Of a stretch of DNA of 64,000 bases, positions 35,267 through 42,687 are shown piece by piece (position 1 is the first letter of the stretch; each line of letters begins with the position of its first letter). The notes beneath the pieces are model-generated. The model was not told the origin of the DNA and did no database searches. It saw only the letters and a program-made list of their open reading frames with translations. The stretch spans positions 11,873 through 75,872 of the forward strand of contig CAZAMF010000010.1 of the NCBI GenBank assembly GCA_964486295.1. The letters are read 5' to 3'. Position numbers and translations under genes: made by a program. Origin of the DNA: CALBZG01 sp964486295. GTDB lineage: Bacteria; Bacillota; Clostridia; Peptostreptococcales; Anaerovoracaceae.

Positions 35267-35432
35267 TCGATGCAAGGTGGAGATGACTGAGGTGGAAGCT
35301 ACCTTCAGCTATCTGAGGCGGTCCTTCCATCATAAGGTCTTGCGATGCCTGGAATGCGGCCAGGTCTATATCCCGGAGGAGCTGGCCAAAGGGCGCATGA
35401 AGGAAGTGGAGACCCTGCTCGAAGATAAATAG
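35238..35432 (+). CDS. Small CxxC redox protein (DVU_1557-like)
   Basis: A 64-residue protein with two CxxC pairs, CDRC near residue 9 and CLEC near 37, so a rubredoxin/zinc-ribbon-like metal or disulfide site. It overlaps the dicluster gene by 29 bases and has GGAGGCAGTCTGG upstream. I recall the family name DVU_1557 redox protein for such small proteins next to MOP-type aldehyde oxidoreductases. It may carry electrons or a cofactor intermediate between the partners. Function not established. Confidence 0.7.
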   Translation: MEEKSKLICDRCKVEMTEVEATFSYLRRSFHHKVLRCLECGQVYIPEELAKGRMKEVETLLEDK

Positions 35433-35646
35433 AAAAATAGACAAAACCTGATCAGCATAAGTCTGGTGCAACTATAAGGTTTGGCTCACGACAACCGTCC
35501 GGTAAAAAGCCAACAAACCGAGCAGAAACAGCAGGGAACCCCCTCAACGATACAGATCTTTTCATATTGAAATCTCAAAGAAAAGCCCTTTGAGACGCAC
35601 GCTGACAAAAAAACAAATAAATGCAAAATAAAACTTTAAATAAATA

Positions 35647-35675
35647 TTGCACAATGGAAAAAACTATGATATAAG
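35647..35675 (+). promoter_or_regulatory. Orphan copy of the oxidoreductase promoter
   Basis: TTGCAC, 17 bp, TATAAG, with ACTATGATATAAGTATA identical to the copy 2 promoter. No gene follows; a terminator does, within 75 bases. Confidence 0.7.
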
Positions 35676-35745
35676 TATAACGTTAAAGCCGCAAAGTTGA
35701 CATCTCAGATATGCTAAATGTGCTCCTTATGTAAAATCCATACAT

Positions 35746-35794
35746 AAAAACCAATCGGCCTGCAGATATACCCTCTGCAGGCCGATTGGTTTTT
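35746..35794 (+). terminator. Perfect 20-bp palindromic terminator without a gene
   Basis: Arms 35746-35765 and 35775-35794 pair perfectly (core CGGCCTGCAG/CTGCAGGCCG), with A and T runs at the ends. It is related in sequence to the terminator after oxidoreductase copy 2. With the orphan promoter it defines a possible transcript of about 110 bases. Confidence 0.8.
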
Positions 35795-36051
35795 GGGCAG
35801 AAAAAGCACCGTAACGCGCTACTTCTATTTATTTTTGTGACATTTTGGTATATAATTATTTTACGGCCGGTGCCCTATTTACACAATTGTATACAAAATG
35901 CAGGCCGTGCAAAGTGTTACATTTTAGGTGCATTCTTTTACATCAGACAAAACTCATCACAAATTAATGGTAGAATTATGTTTGTGGTATCATTTTAAGA
36001 ATGTCAGCAAATGTGCACGAACTCAAATAGAAATGGGGAGAGTGATTCGAA

Positions 36052-36765
36052 ATGCTGAATGTGATGATATGCGACGAAAACACTGATTTTGCAAGGGCTT
36101 TCAAAGACCAGATCATCCAAACCTACGGAGAGCAAATACACAGCGTCGCATACTTCAAGAATGAAGAAGCCCTGAATTTAGCCTTGGAGCAATACAGCAA
36201 CTCCAAATTAGTCGTATTCATGGATGCCGGCTTTTGCGGGGACAGCATTTCTATAGCAAAAAATATCAAAGAAAACTATCAACTGGTACAGATCATATTC
36301 ATTTCCGGCTGCCTCAAATGCTGCACAGACATCTATGAAGTGGAGCATCTTTATTTTCTTAAGAAGCCTATTGACACCAAAAGGCTGTTGTCTGCCCTGG
36401 AGATGACCACGTCGAAAATTGACTCCACCTGCAAGAATATCCTGCCCATAGTAACGAAGGAAGCCAGCTATTGCATTCCCATCAGCAGCATCGAGTATCT
36501 GGAAAAAGAGCGGCGCCTCATCAACGTCTACGAAAAAGGCAACAAGCACAGCTTCTACGGGAAATACGAGGATTTGGAGGTCTACCGCAAAAGCAACCGC
36601 AACTTCTGGCGGTGCCACAACAGCTATGTAGTCAATTTCAAATACGTCGGCGCGCTCAAGGATCAATGTTTCCATATGAAGAGCGGCGCCATTATTCCGA
36701 TCAGCCGGAACTACAGTAAACAGGTCAGGGAAGAGTACAGGAAGTTCCTGGAAAAAATGATATAG
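36052..36765 (+). CDS. LytTR-family response regulator
   Basis: A 237-residue AgrA/LytR-type regulator. The receiver domain (1-115) has acidic residues D8/E9, the probable phospho-acceptor D58 in VVFMDAG, and a lysine in FLKKPI. A LytTR DNA-binding domain follows from about 130 (SIEYLEKERRLINVY, FWRCHNSYVVNFKYV, IPISRNYSKQVREEY). No histidine kinase is adjacent, so its input is unknown. The start ATG follows GGGGAGAG. It sits at the edge of the accessory island with surface-protein and nuclease genes, which it may control. Confidence 0.85.
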   Translation: MLNVMICDENTDFARAFKDQIIQTYGEQIHSVAYFKNEEALNLALEQYSNSKLVVFMDAGFCGDSISIAKNIKENYQLVQIIFISGCLKCCTDIYEVEHLYFLKKPIDTKRLLSALEMTTSKIDSTCKNILPIVTKEASYCIPISSIEYLEKERRLINVYEKGNKHSFYGKYEDLEVYRKSNRNFWRCHNSYVVNFKYVGALKDQCFHMKSGAIIPISRNYSKQVREEYRKFLEKMI

Positions 36766-36811
36766 GACCCGAATTGTCGACGATATCCACAAGAATGAAA
36801 CAAATTTATAA

Positions 36812-37105
36812 AATGCATACACAAGCAATTACCTGGGCAATCTGGTCAATAAATTACCGGAAGTGACCCTCAAAAGCACCACCCTAAACGGCGGCCTTCT
36901 GATTGGTGGCAGCGTGGACGCCTTCTCTGTCACCCTCGACGGCACCATAGTTACCAACAGAATGGTCGTCAGAGGTGGTGGCAAAACCCCGGCAAGAACT
37001 TTTGAAACAGCAATAGACATAATATCACTTTCACGAGAATGGTCACATCACCGTAAACGTTGTCAATTGCACCCATGGATCAACTTCTACTGGGACACGA
37101 TGGCA
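36812..37105 (+). pseudogene. Fragment of a surface or secreted protein gene, frame-disrupted
   Basis: An open stretch reading AYTSNYLGNLVNKLPEV and LNGGLLIGGSVDAFSVTLDG has the beta-rich look of an extracellular protein but no start or ribosome site. From about 37030 another frame (HENGHITVNVVNC) continues in the same style and ends at a stop near 37090. I read this as the decayed remains of one gene. A continuous 119-codon frame from GTG 36863 exists but loses protein-like character half way. Confidence 0.4.
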
Positions 37106-37109
37106 GTAG

Positions 37110-37560
37110 AGTGCACGGTTATAAAGGACTTGAGGGTATGGAGTCTGATCGAAGGGCTATCTGATCAAATGCTTAAGAGTCAGGCTTTCTTCATAATTAA
37201 CCACAAATCAAACAATAAATAACATGTTGAATTGCATTAGAAATTAAGGCTTTGTCGCGTGGATGCTTTGAAAACAATGGTTTTTAAAGAAGACAAGGCG
37301 CGTTCAAATTAGCAGTCTGTATTATTCTAAAGCGTTCTTTATTATTTTGTTTTATTTTAGTTGCTGTATCCGTTGCTGTACAATTAAAAATAGAGAAAAC
37401 AATCTTATACAGTATCTTGAAATTTACAATATTAAGCAGTATACTTAAAAAGTGTTAATATTTGCTACAATTTTTTATATAAAGATAGTTATTAACCGCT
37501 TCAATATTACAAAGGTTTACTTTTTGAAACGATATAGATAATAGTATCCTAATTAGGAGG
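37110..37560. other. AT-rich intergenic stretch
   Basis: Strongly AT-rich and without a believable gene. It marks the entry into the island whose base composition differs from the core genes. Confidence 0.5.
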
Positions 37561-37568
37561 TAATGATC

Positions 37569-37928
37569 TTGGGCCAAACAGTAAATAATATAGAAGCTAC
37601 TATAAAAAGGGAAATTACAAAAGTATATAAAGAAAATATAGGTAAGGGACCAGAGTCAACAACCGTAAGGGCTTTTGACAATATTATTTTCATAAGGTTT
37701 GAAGGCGGGATGACCCAACTGGAACATACCCTTATGAATACTGAAGATGGTGAAGCATTAGTTCGGAAAATCAGAGAAGAATTATTTTTAAATCAGAGTT
37801 CATTGTACGTACCAGTGATTGAAAACATAGTAGACTCAAAAGTTGCTGAAGTAGGGTTTGTTGTACGAGCAACTGATAATTCAGTATATATGACCTGTGT
37901 GCTCGAAGATGATATTAAAATAAATTAA
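37569..37928 (+). CDS. DUF2294 domain protein
   Basis: A 119-residue protein matching DUF2294: near the N-terminus YKENIGKGPESTTVRAFDN is the conserved GKGP motif, and the rest has the LEHTL ... VRKIREELF pattern. Members are found in spore-formers and may be linked to Na+ or stress, but no function is shown. AGGAGG is only two bases from the ATG at 37563 and eight from the in-frame TTG at 37569, so I prefer TTG. It is single, with its own terminator, in AT-rich surroundings. Confidence 0.7.
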   Translation: MGQTVNNIEATIKREITKVYKENIGKGPESTTVRAFDNIIFIRFEGGMTQLEHTLMNTEDGEALVRKIREELFLNQSSLYVPVIENIVDSKVAEVGFVVRATDNSVYMTCVLEDDIKIN

Positions 37929-38036
37929 AAATATAATGAAATTAATACAGTAGGATAGATGATTATTATTGGTTATCTGTTTTAAAATGTGCAACTAATG
38001 GATGTTATGTGAGTATTTTTATGCTTCATTATGTTT

Positions 38037-38087
38037 ATAACAGCATTTTAATAAGTTTAAACGCTTATTGATGCTGTTATTTTTTTG
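38037..38087 (+). terminator. Terminator after the DUF2294 gene
   Basis: ATAACAGCAT and ATGCTGTTAT form a 10-bp stem with an inner AATAAG/CTTATT stem and a run of T afterwards. Confidence 0.8.
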
Positions 38088-38213
38088 CTATTAACCGTCA
38101 TAAATCCACATATTTATCATAAATAGCAACTTATATTCATATAAAGAAAGGAGGGATATCGAAAAAGAAGCAGTGTGGAGAGTATCAATTATATTTTAAG
38201 GAGGAAATAATTA

Positions 38214-39875
38214 ATGACAACAGGATTTGGTAATTTCAAAAGAAAAACTGCCATTATAGCAGTCGTATGCATGATTTTAACTTTAATCCCTTCAAGCTCA
38301 TTCGCATTAGAAACTTCTGATATTTCTAATCATTGGGCAGGAAGTACAATCCAAAGCTGGATAGACAAGGGCCTTGTAAAGGGATATGAGGATGGGACAT
38401 TTAAACCAGAAAATAATATCACTAGAGCAGAATTCATGACTCTTGTAAATGGCGCTTTTGGATACACTAAAACAGCTACAACAAATTACAAAGATGTTGC
38501 AACAGATTCTTGGTATGCAAATGCTATAGCTAAGGCAACTGCAGCGGGTTATATAACTGGTTATCCCGATGGAACTATGAGACCAGATAATCCGATTAGC
38601 AGAGAAGAAGCAGCTTCAATTATAACAAAAATTACTAAATATACGGAAAACGCAGAGGCTGCCAACAAATTTGCGGATGCAGCATCAATGACATGGAGTA
38701 AGGGTCTAATTGGTGCAGTTTCAAGCGCAAATATTATGAATGGATATCCTGACGGTACTTTCGTACCCCAATATTATATTAAGAGATGCGAAGCTATTGT
38801 ATCACTAAATAGGATTATAAGTGCTCCAGCAGCTCCTTCAGTAACAATGAACGACGACACAAACAAAGTGTTTGGAATGACAACGGGAATGGAATACAAA
38901 CTAGATTCTAATAGTCCGGTGGCATATAATGCTGACGTTTTTAATGAAATTGATTTCAGTGGCAGTCACACTTTACTAGTTCGATTCGCTGCTTCCGGTG
39001 AAATGCCAGCAAGCTTATCAACAACCTTAACATTCACAACGAACGCAGCAATAATTGGTGGTGGTGGCAGTGGCAGTGGAATCTCAACTGTTGCAGTAAG
39101 TGATATAAAAGTCACACCAACAACAATGACCTTACCAGCAGGGGGAGCAACAGGAACTATAACAGCAACAATAACTCCTGATAATGCTACTAACAAGACA
39201 ATAACTTGGACGACAAGTGATGCGAATGTAGCAACTGTTACCAATGGAGTAGTAACACCGGTTGCAGCAGGAACAGCAACCATTACCGCGACATCTGCTG
39301 CAGGCGGTAGTAAAAAAGCAGACTGTGTTGTTACAGTTAAAATAGCGGCAACAATGGCCACAACTGGTCTTACTGGAATCCATGGAGACAAGGTATATCA
39401 GGAATTTCAGATGAAGGTTGGAGATGCTGTTATCGATCTTAGCGCAACAAATGTAGAAAGCATCAGTGTAGTAAACCCAGATGCAACAGAGGTAACATTA
39501 ACTCCAGATACAGACAGTACACTGTGGTTCAATGTACAAAAGGCAACTGGTGATTACAAGTATACTGTAATTGACAAAACCGGAAAAACCTATGAAGCCA
39601 CATTGGCTTGGACAGCACCTACGGAAGTAACGGCGATAGCTACTGGACAGTCCGGAGATCATGAAGGGATAACCTATGCAGAATACAAATTAGGAGAGCT
39701 TGATCTTTCGAGTTTTGATGCAATGTACGAATTTAAAGCCGATAAAACAATCGTTGCTCTAACTGCTAATACAGACACAAACCTTTGGTTTAATGTAGGA
39801 AGCCCAGTTGGGAACTATACCTTCCTGGTTTACAAAGGTGGTGTTTGGAGCAAGGCGGTGATCGCGCAGATATAA
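38214..39875 (+). CDS. S-layer-anchored protein: three SLH domains, Ig-like Big2 and two C-terminal repeats
   Basis: A 553-residue secreted protein. A signal peptide ends near SSSFALET. Three SLH domains follow (GLVKGYEDGTFKPENNITRA, ITGYPDGTMRPDNPISREEA, MNGYPDGTFVPQYYIKRCEA), which bind pyruvylated cell-wall polymers. After a glycine-rich linker (GGGGSGSG) comes a Big2 Ig-like domain (SDIKVTPTTMTLPAGG ... VATVTNGVVTPVAAGTATIT) and two related repeats of about 85 residues, each with LWFNV and a GxY motif. It has a strong AAGGAGG ribosome site and its own terminator. Codon use is AT-rich compared with the metabolic genes. Role: surface adhesion or scaffold, not further defined. Confidence 0.85.
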   Translation: MTTGFGNFKRKTAIIAVVCMILTLIPSSSFALETSDISNHWAGSTIQSWIDKGLVKGYEDGTFKPENNITRAEFMTLVNGAFGYTKTATTNYKDVATDSWYANAIAKATAAGYITGYPDGTMRPDNPISREEAASIITKITKYTENAEAANKFADAASMTWSKGLIGAVSSANIMNGYPDGTFVPQYYIKRCEAIVSLNRIISAPAAPSVTMNDDTNKVFGMTTGMEYKLDSNSPVAYNADVFNEIDFSGSHTLLVRFAASGEMPASLSTTLTFTTNAAIIGGGGSGSGISTVAVSDIKVTPTTMTLPAGGATGTITATITPDNATNKTITWTTSDANVATVTNGVVTPVAAGTATITATSAAGGSKKADCVVTVKIAATMATTGLTGIHGDKVYQEFQMKVGDAVIDLSATNVESISVVNPDATEVTLTPDTDSTLWFNVQKATGDYKYTVIDKTGKTYEATLAWTAPTEVTAIATGQSGDHEGITYAEYKLGELDLSSFDAMYEFKADKTIVALTANTDTNLWFNVGSPVGNYTFLVYKGGVWSKAVIAQI

Positions 39876-39962
39876 TAAGGAGATTAAGTTACTAAAAACT
39901 AAATCAAGACCTTCCTTCCCAAGCTGAACTTACCCGTCAGTAATTGAAGGAGAAACTCAAAT

Positions 39963-40007
39963 CCCCGCGGACAGAGTCGAACGAGGCTAACCTGCGGGGT
40001 TTTTTTG
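39963..40007 (+). terminator. Terminator after the SLH protein gene
   Basis: CCCCGCGG and CCTGCGGGG enclose a loop and are followed by seven T residues. Confidence 0.8.
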
Positions 40008-40181
40008 TTGTTACCATCTATTAGTCACTTTGAGACTGTGGTACAGCAGGTCATAAGAATATAGTGGTTGGATGCTATCTAAATTATAAAAAGTAGCCCC
40101 CTGGTTAGAAAAATGAGAATTTTTCGAAGGACTACTATGTGCTCGTATGGTGAATGGCTTCATACGTTCCGTGCGCCCATT

Positions 40182-40228
40182 TAAAAAAAACTGCCAGCCC
40201 TGAGATTAATATAATCTTTGAGGCTGGC
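40182..40228 (-). terminator. Terminator of the small minus-strand gene
   Basis: On the minus strand GCCAGCC and GGGCTGGC form the stem, with AGTTTTTTTT following. It supports real transcription of the gene at 40240. The remaining bases between 40008 and 40181 hold nothing I recognise. Confidence 0.75.
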
Positions 40229-40239
40229 GTCGGCTTGCC

Positions 40240-40500
40240 CTACTCTTGAGTTAGATATTCTTCTACCTCTTCAATTGATAAGTCAAAGTCCACTCCGTAT
40301 TCGATACGGCTGAAATAGGAATCAATAATCCTATATCCATTATGTGGAGATCCTAATCTTGACTTTCGTAGATACAACCCTTGTCTCTTTGCTCGTCTGC
40401 GGAGCCTCTGCTCCCAGGCTTTATAACTTGTAGAGTATGCAATCCAAAGAAAATCAAGTTTAGAACCCCCAATAAATAAAATGCCGAAGGGAGGAGTCAA
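40240..40500 (-). CDS. Small hypothetical protein, uncertain start
   Basis: Up to 86 residues. The part from about residue 30 (QRLRRRAKRQGLYLRKSR ... NGYRIID ... DFDLSIEEVEEYL) resembles small uncharacterised proteins with a basic N-terminal helix and an acidic LSLEEVEEYL-type tail. The first 30 residues lie opposite a duplicated stretch, so the true start may be internal and non-ATG, or the N-terminus was replaced by rearrangement. A good terminator follows the stop. Function unknown. Confidence 0.4.
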   Translation of the reverse strand: MTPPFGILFIGGSKLDFLWIAYSTSYKAWEQRLRRRAKRQGLYLRKSRLGSPHNGYRIIDSYFSRIEYGVDFDLSIEEVEEYLTQE

Positions 40501-41028
40501 TACTACTCAAACACTGAACAGTGTTTCGCATAAAAGAATTAAGAACGATTATGGCAATATATTTGGTTAGATGATTAATTTTTGGTTATTTTGCTTTTGC
40601 AATGAATCCTTAATTCATGGATCTGGAAGGAGATAATATATGAAAATTAAGCTGTTTTGGCCAAAATGTACTTATCTTCATAAAGAATGGTGTTCAGAAG
40701 GATTGGATTCTTATTGGGTGGAATGCAAAAATGATGAAGTGATAGAGAAAATTTTCCCTTATTTGTCTATCGAGCAAATTGAAGAAAGTAATAGAAATTA
40801 TAGACACAAAAAGAGAATGCCAGAGACTTTGAAATAGAAACAGATAATTATTGCTTTCTTGTATCAAAGAATCTAAGCTCGATCGAATCCTTCCCGTGGT
40901 ATTACCCTTACGCTGGGCAATGGAATACCTATTGCCCGTTTGAAGCAGTAAATGAGTTTCATATCTCCGATTTGAAAGAATTCGAAAACTATGCTGTTGC
41001 TATGAATAAACAGGGAAGAGTATACTGA
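40427..41028 (+). repeat. Duplicated locus, copy A (partner at 63212-63734)
   Basis: From about 40427 (ACTTGTAGAGTATG) through ATGCCGAAGGGAGG, CTGAACAGT and the gene starting at 40640, this stretch is homologous to 63212-63734, though with an extra ~55 bases before the gene. Both carry the short frame starting MPKGGVN in front of the main gene. Confidence 0.8.
40640..41028 (+). pseudogene. Frameshifted copy of the small protein gene at 63354
   Basis: The first 57 codons are nearly the same as the intact gene at 63354 (both start MKIKLFWPKCTYL). Around 40802-40840 this copy has one base fewer, so its frame ends at TAG after 65 codons; beyond it, the other frame continues with DNYCFLVSKNLSSIESFPWY, matching the intact copy, to TGA at 41026-41028. 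The strong ribosome site GGAAGGAG is preserved. The break is therefore recent or the result of a sequencing error. Function of the family is unknown; see the intact copy. Confidence 0.8.
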
Positions 41029-41149
41029 ATAAGGTTCTTTAATATAAATTGTTTGTTTGCGTTTTGTTATACATCAGGTTCGTCCTTAAGGATATGGTTA
41101 ACTTCGATTGATATGAAGGCCAATTTCCGAGTAGTTTTATGGGGGAAAT

Positions 41150-42097
41150 ATGAAAAAGGCAATTCTGGCACTTTTGTTGGTCGGACTTCTTATATCAGCA
41201 TTTGGATTTGATTCGACGGACGAGCCGACAAAAGAGCCTCCTATGCAATTAGCCACTGACGTGCCCGAAAATAATGAAACTGTCAAAGATGTGGATGATG
41301 GTGAAGCGCCTACTGACGCATCTACTGACGCTTCTATTGAAGATTCTATTGAATTGAGCTTTGAAGGCTGCCGTATCATAACAGTTGATGGCGGGGATTC
41401 AAGTGGATACAGAGAGCCCAATGCAGCTGTTGATATTGGATTCGGAGATCGTGAATATTGGGCGTTTACCAATGGATACGGGCAGCTCGTTAGGGTTATT
41501 GCTGAGGAAATCATTCCACAGGATGAAAGTACTGAACCGGTGACTTCTGACGGCTCTTACTATAACGATAAAGCCAATGTCCCGGGTGTTGAGCTGGATA
41601 ATTATGACTGTGGGCACGTTATTGCGGATTCTCTGGGGGGCGTATCCAATGCATATAATATTACGCCACAGGATAGCACGATGAATCGCTACGGTGATCA
41701 GGCGTATATGGAGGAGGTCATTCGAGATGCCGGCGGGTGTACAGATTTTGAAGCAATAATCAGCTACCCGGACACCAAAACACAAATCCCTGATCATTAT
41801 CATTACACCTATACCTTAATGGGAGAAGTCATTGTTGAAGACTTTGACAATATCAATCCTGAAGGTGAGAACTCAGACAGTATAAATCCTGATGGGGTAA
41901 ACAAACCATCGAATGAGGGTGCATATGGCTTTGCTGCAACAAATGGTGAGGACGTCTCCTTGGTTGATACGAACGGGAATGGTCAGGTAACGATCGCAGA
42001 GGCTAAGGCGGCGGGGTATAAGATGCCCATTTCATCGGACCATTGGCTTTATAAATACATGGATGATCGTGATGGTGATGGACTCGTAGGGGAGTAA
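41150..42097 (+). CDS. Secreted DNA/RNA non-specific endonuclease with calcium-binding tail
   Basis: A 315-residue exported protein. The signal peptide (KKAILALLLVGLLISAFGF) is followed by an acidic threonine/serine linker (DASTDASIEDS). The nuclease core has YDCGHVIADSLGGVSNAYN, where the histidine is the expected general base and the asparagine a metal ligand, plus NITPQDSTMNRYG, as in the beta-beta-alpha-metal nucleases of DNA/RNA non-specific type. Near the C-terminus DTNGNGQVTIAEA and DRDGDGLVGE are EF-hand/Excalibur-like calcium loops. It probably degrades external nucleic acid or acts as a toxin. It lies just after the duplicated small gene, which might be an immunity-like partner (speculation). 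Confidence 0.75.
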   Translation: MKKAILALLLVGLLISAFGFDSTDEPTKEPPMQLATDVPENNETVKDVDDGEAPTDASTDASIEDSIELSFEGCRIITVDGGDSSGYREPNAAVDIGFGDREYWAFTNGYGQLVRVIAEEIIPQDESTEPVTSDGSYYNDKANVPGVELDNYDCGHVIADSLGGVSNAYNITPQDSTMNRYGDQAYMEEVIRDAGGCTDFEAIISYPDTKTQIPDHYHYTYTLMGEVIVEDFDNINPEGENSDSINPDGVNKPSNEGAYGFAATNGEDVSLVDTNGNGQVTIAEAKAAGYKMPISSDHWLYKYMDDRDGDGLVGE

Positions 42098-42155
42098 TAT
42101 GACAGATAAAAACCTGTTTTGAAAGGATTGCCGATTACAATAAAGGAGAGCGCAT

Positions 42156-42263
42156 ATGGTAAAAATGAAAGGTTGGCATGTTTAAATTGCAGCTGAAGCA
42201 TTTGCTGCAGTATTATTTGCACATTGTGGATACGATGTATCCGTGCGATCGACAAGTGGTTGA
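42156..42263 (+). pseudogene. Remnant of a PD-(D/E)XK-like small protein gene
   Basis: After a good ribosome site (AAAGGAGAG) the frame reads MVKMKGWHV, a TAA stop, then IAAEAFAAVLFAHCGYDVSV and stops again. The piece matches the N-terminus of a small uncharacterised family I know with AAEAFAA.LFA..GYDVSV.YG, which I associate with nuclease-fold or immunity proteins. Only the first 35 codons remain, with a nonsense codon, so it is dead. Confidence 0.5.
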
Positions 42264-42316
42264 CTAAACATCATTATTGATCTTTCCCTGTTAAGCGGAA
42301 TTTAATAACAAAAAAT

Positions 42317-42362
42317 AACGTAAGGCCTAGGGCAAAAGAATGTCTCTCGGCCTTTGCGTTGT
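42317..42362 (+). terminator. Hairpin ending the nuclease/remnant region
   Basis: AACGTAAGGCC and GGCCTTTGCGTT pair around a 20-base loop. The T-run is poor (TTGTTTGG), so termination is uncertain. Confidence 0.5.
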
Positions 42363-42476
42363 TTGGCAACCGATTTGCGCGAGATCCATATTATTACATA
42401 TATAGTGGGATTTGTCACAAAATTCAATTTTTTTAAATTTGTATATTGACAATGGGGTGCAATATATTATTATATA

Positions 42477-42519
42477 GCTTAAACAATATGTTTATACAAT
42501 AAACAAAAATTGTTTAAGC
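42477..42519. promoter_or_regulatory. Nested inverted repeats just upstream of a sigma-54 promoter
   Basis: Outer arms GCTTAAACAAT (42477-42487) and ATTGTTTAAGC (42509-42519), perfect over 11 bp; inner arms GTTTAT and ATAAAC separated by ACA (42490-42504). Probably a regulator binding site for the permease/hydroxylase operon. Its closeness to the promoter (12 bp) fits a repressor or a DNA-bending site better than a distant enhancer. Confidence 0.6.
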
Positions 42520-42531
42520 CTTTGATCATGC

Positions 42532-42547
42532 TGGCATGATATTTGCA
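42532..42547 (+). promoter_or_regulatory. Sigma-54 promoter (-24/-12)
   Basis: TGGCAT-GATAT-TTGCA agrees with TGGCAY-N5-TTGCW, with exactly 10 bases between GG and GC. It lies 140 bases before the permease start and probably depends on the sigma-54 activator encoded at 50.3 kb. Confidence 0.85.
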
Positions 42548-42687
42548 ATATTTTATGATTAAGACCGCTGAAAAATACAGTTTACTCGAGTTGTGCAAGA
42601 TAAATTATTTAAATGAATCTTGACGGAAGGAGGTTTCTTTTTTACTTTCATAAGCAAATCGATATTGATAATTGAAAGGAGAATACT

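Noticed and set aside
35786..35998. A 70-codon frame before the LytTR gene
   Set aside because: It starts inside the palindromic terminator, has no ribosome site, and its hydrophobic look comes from AT-rich codons.
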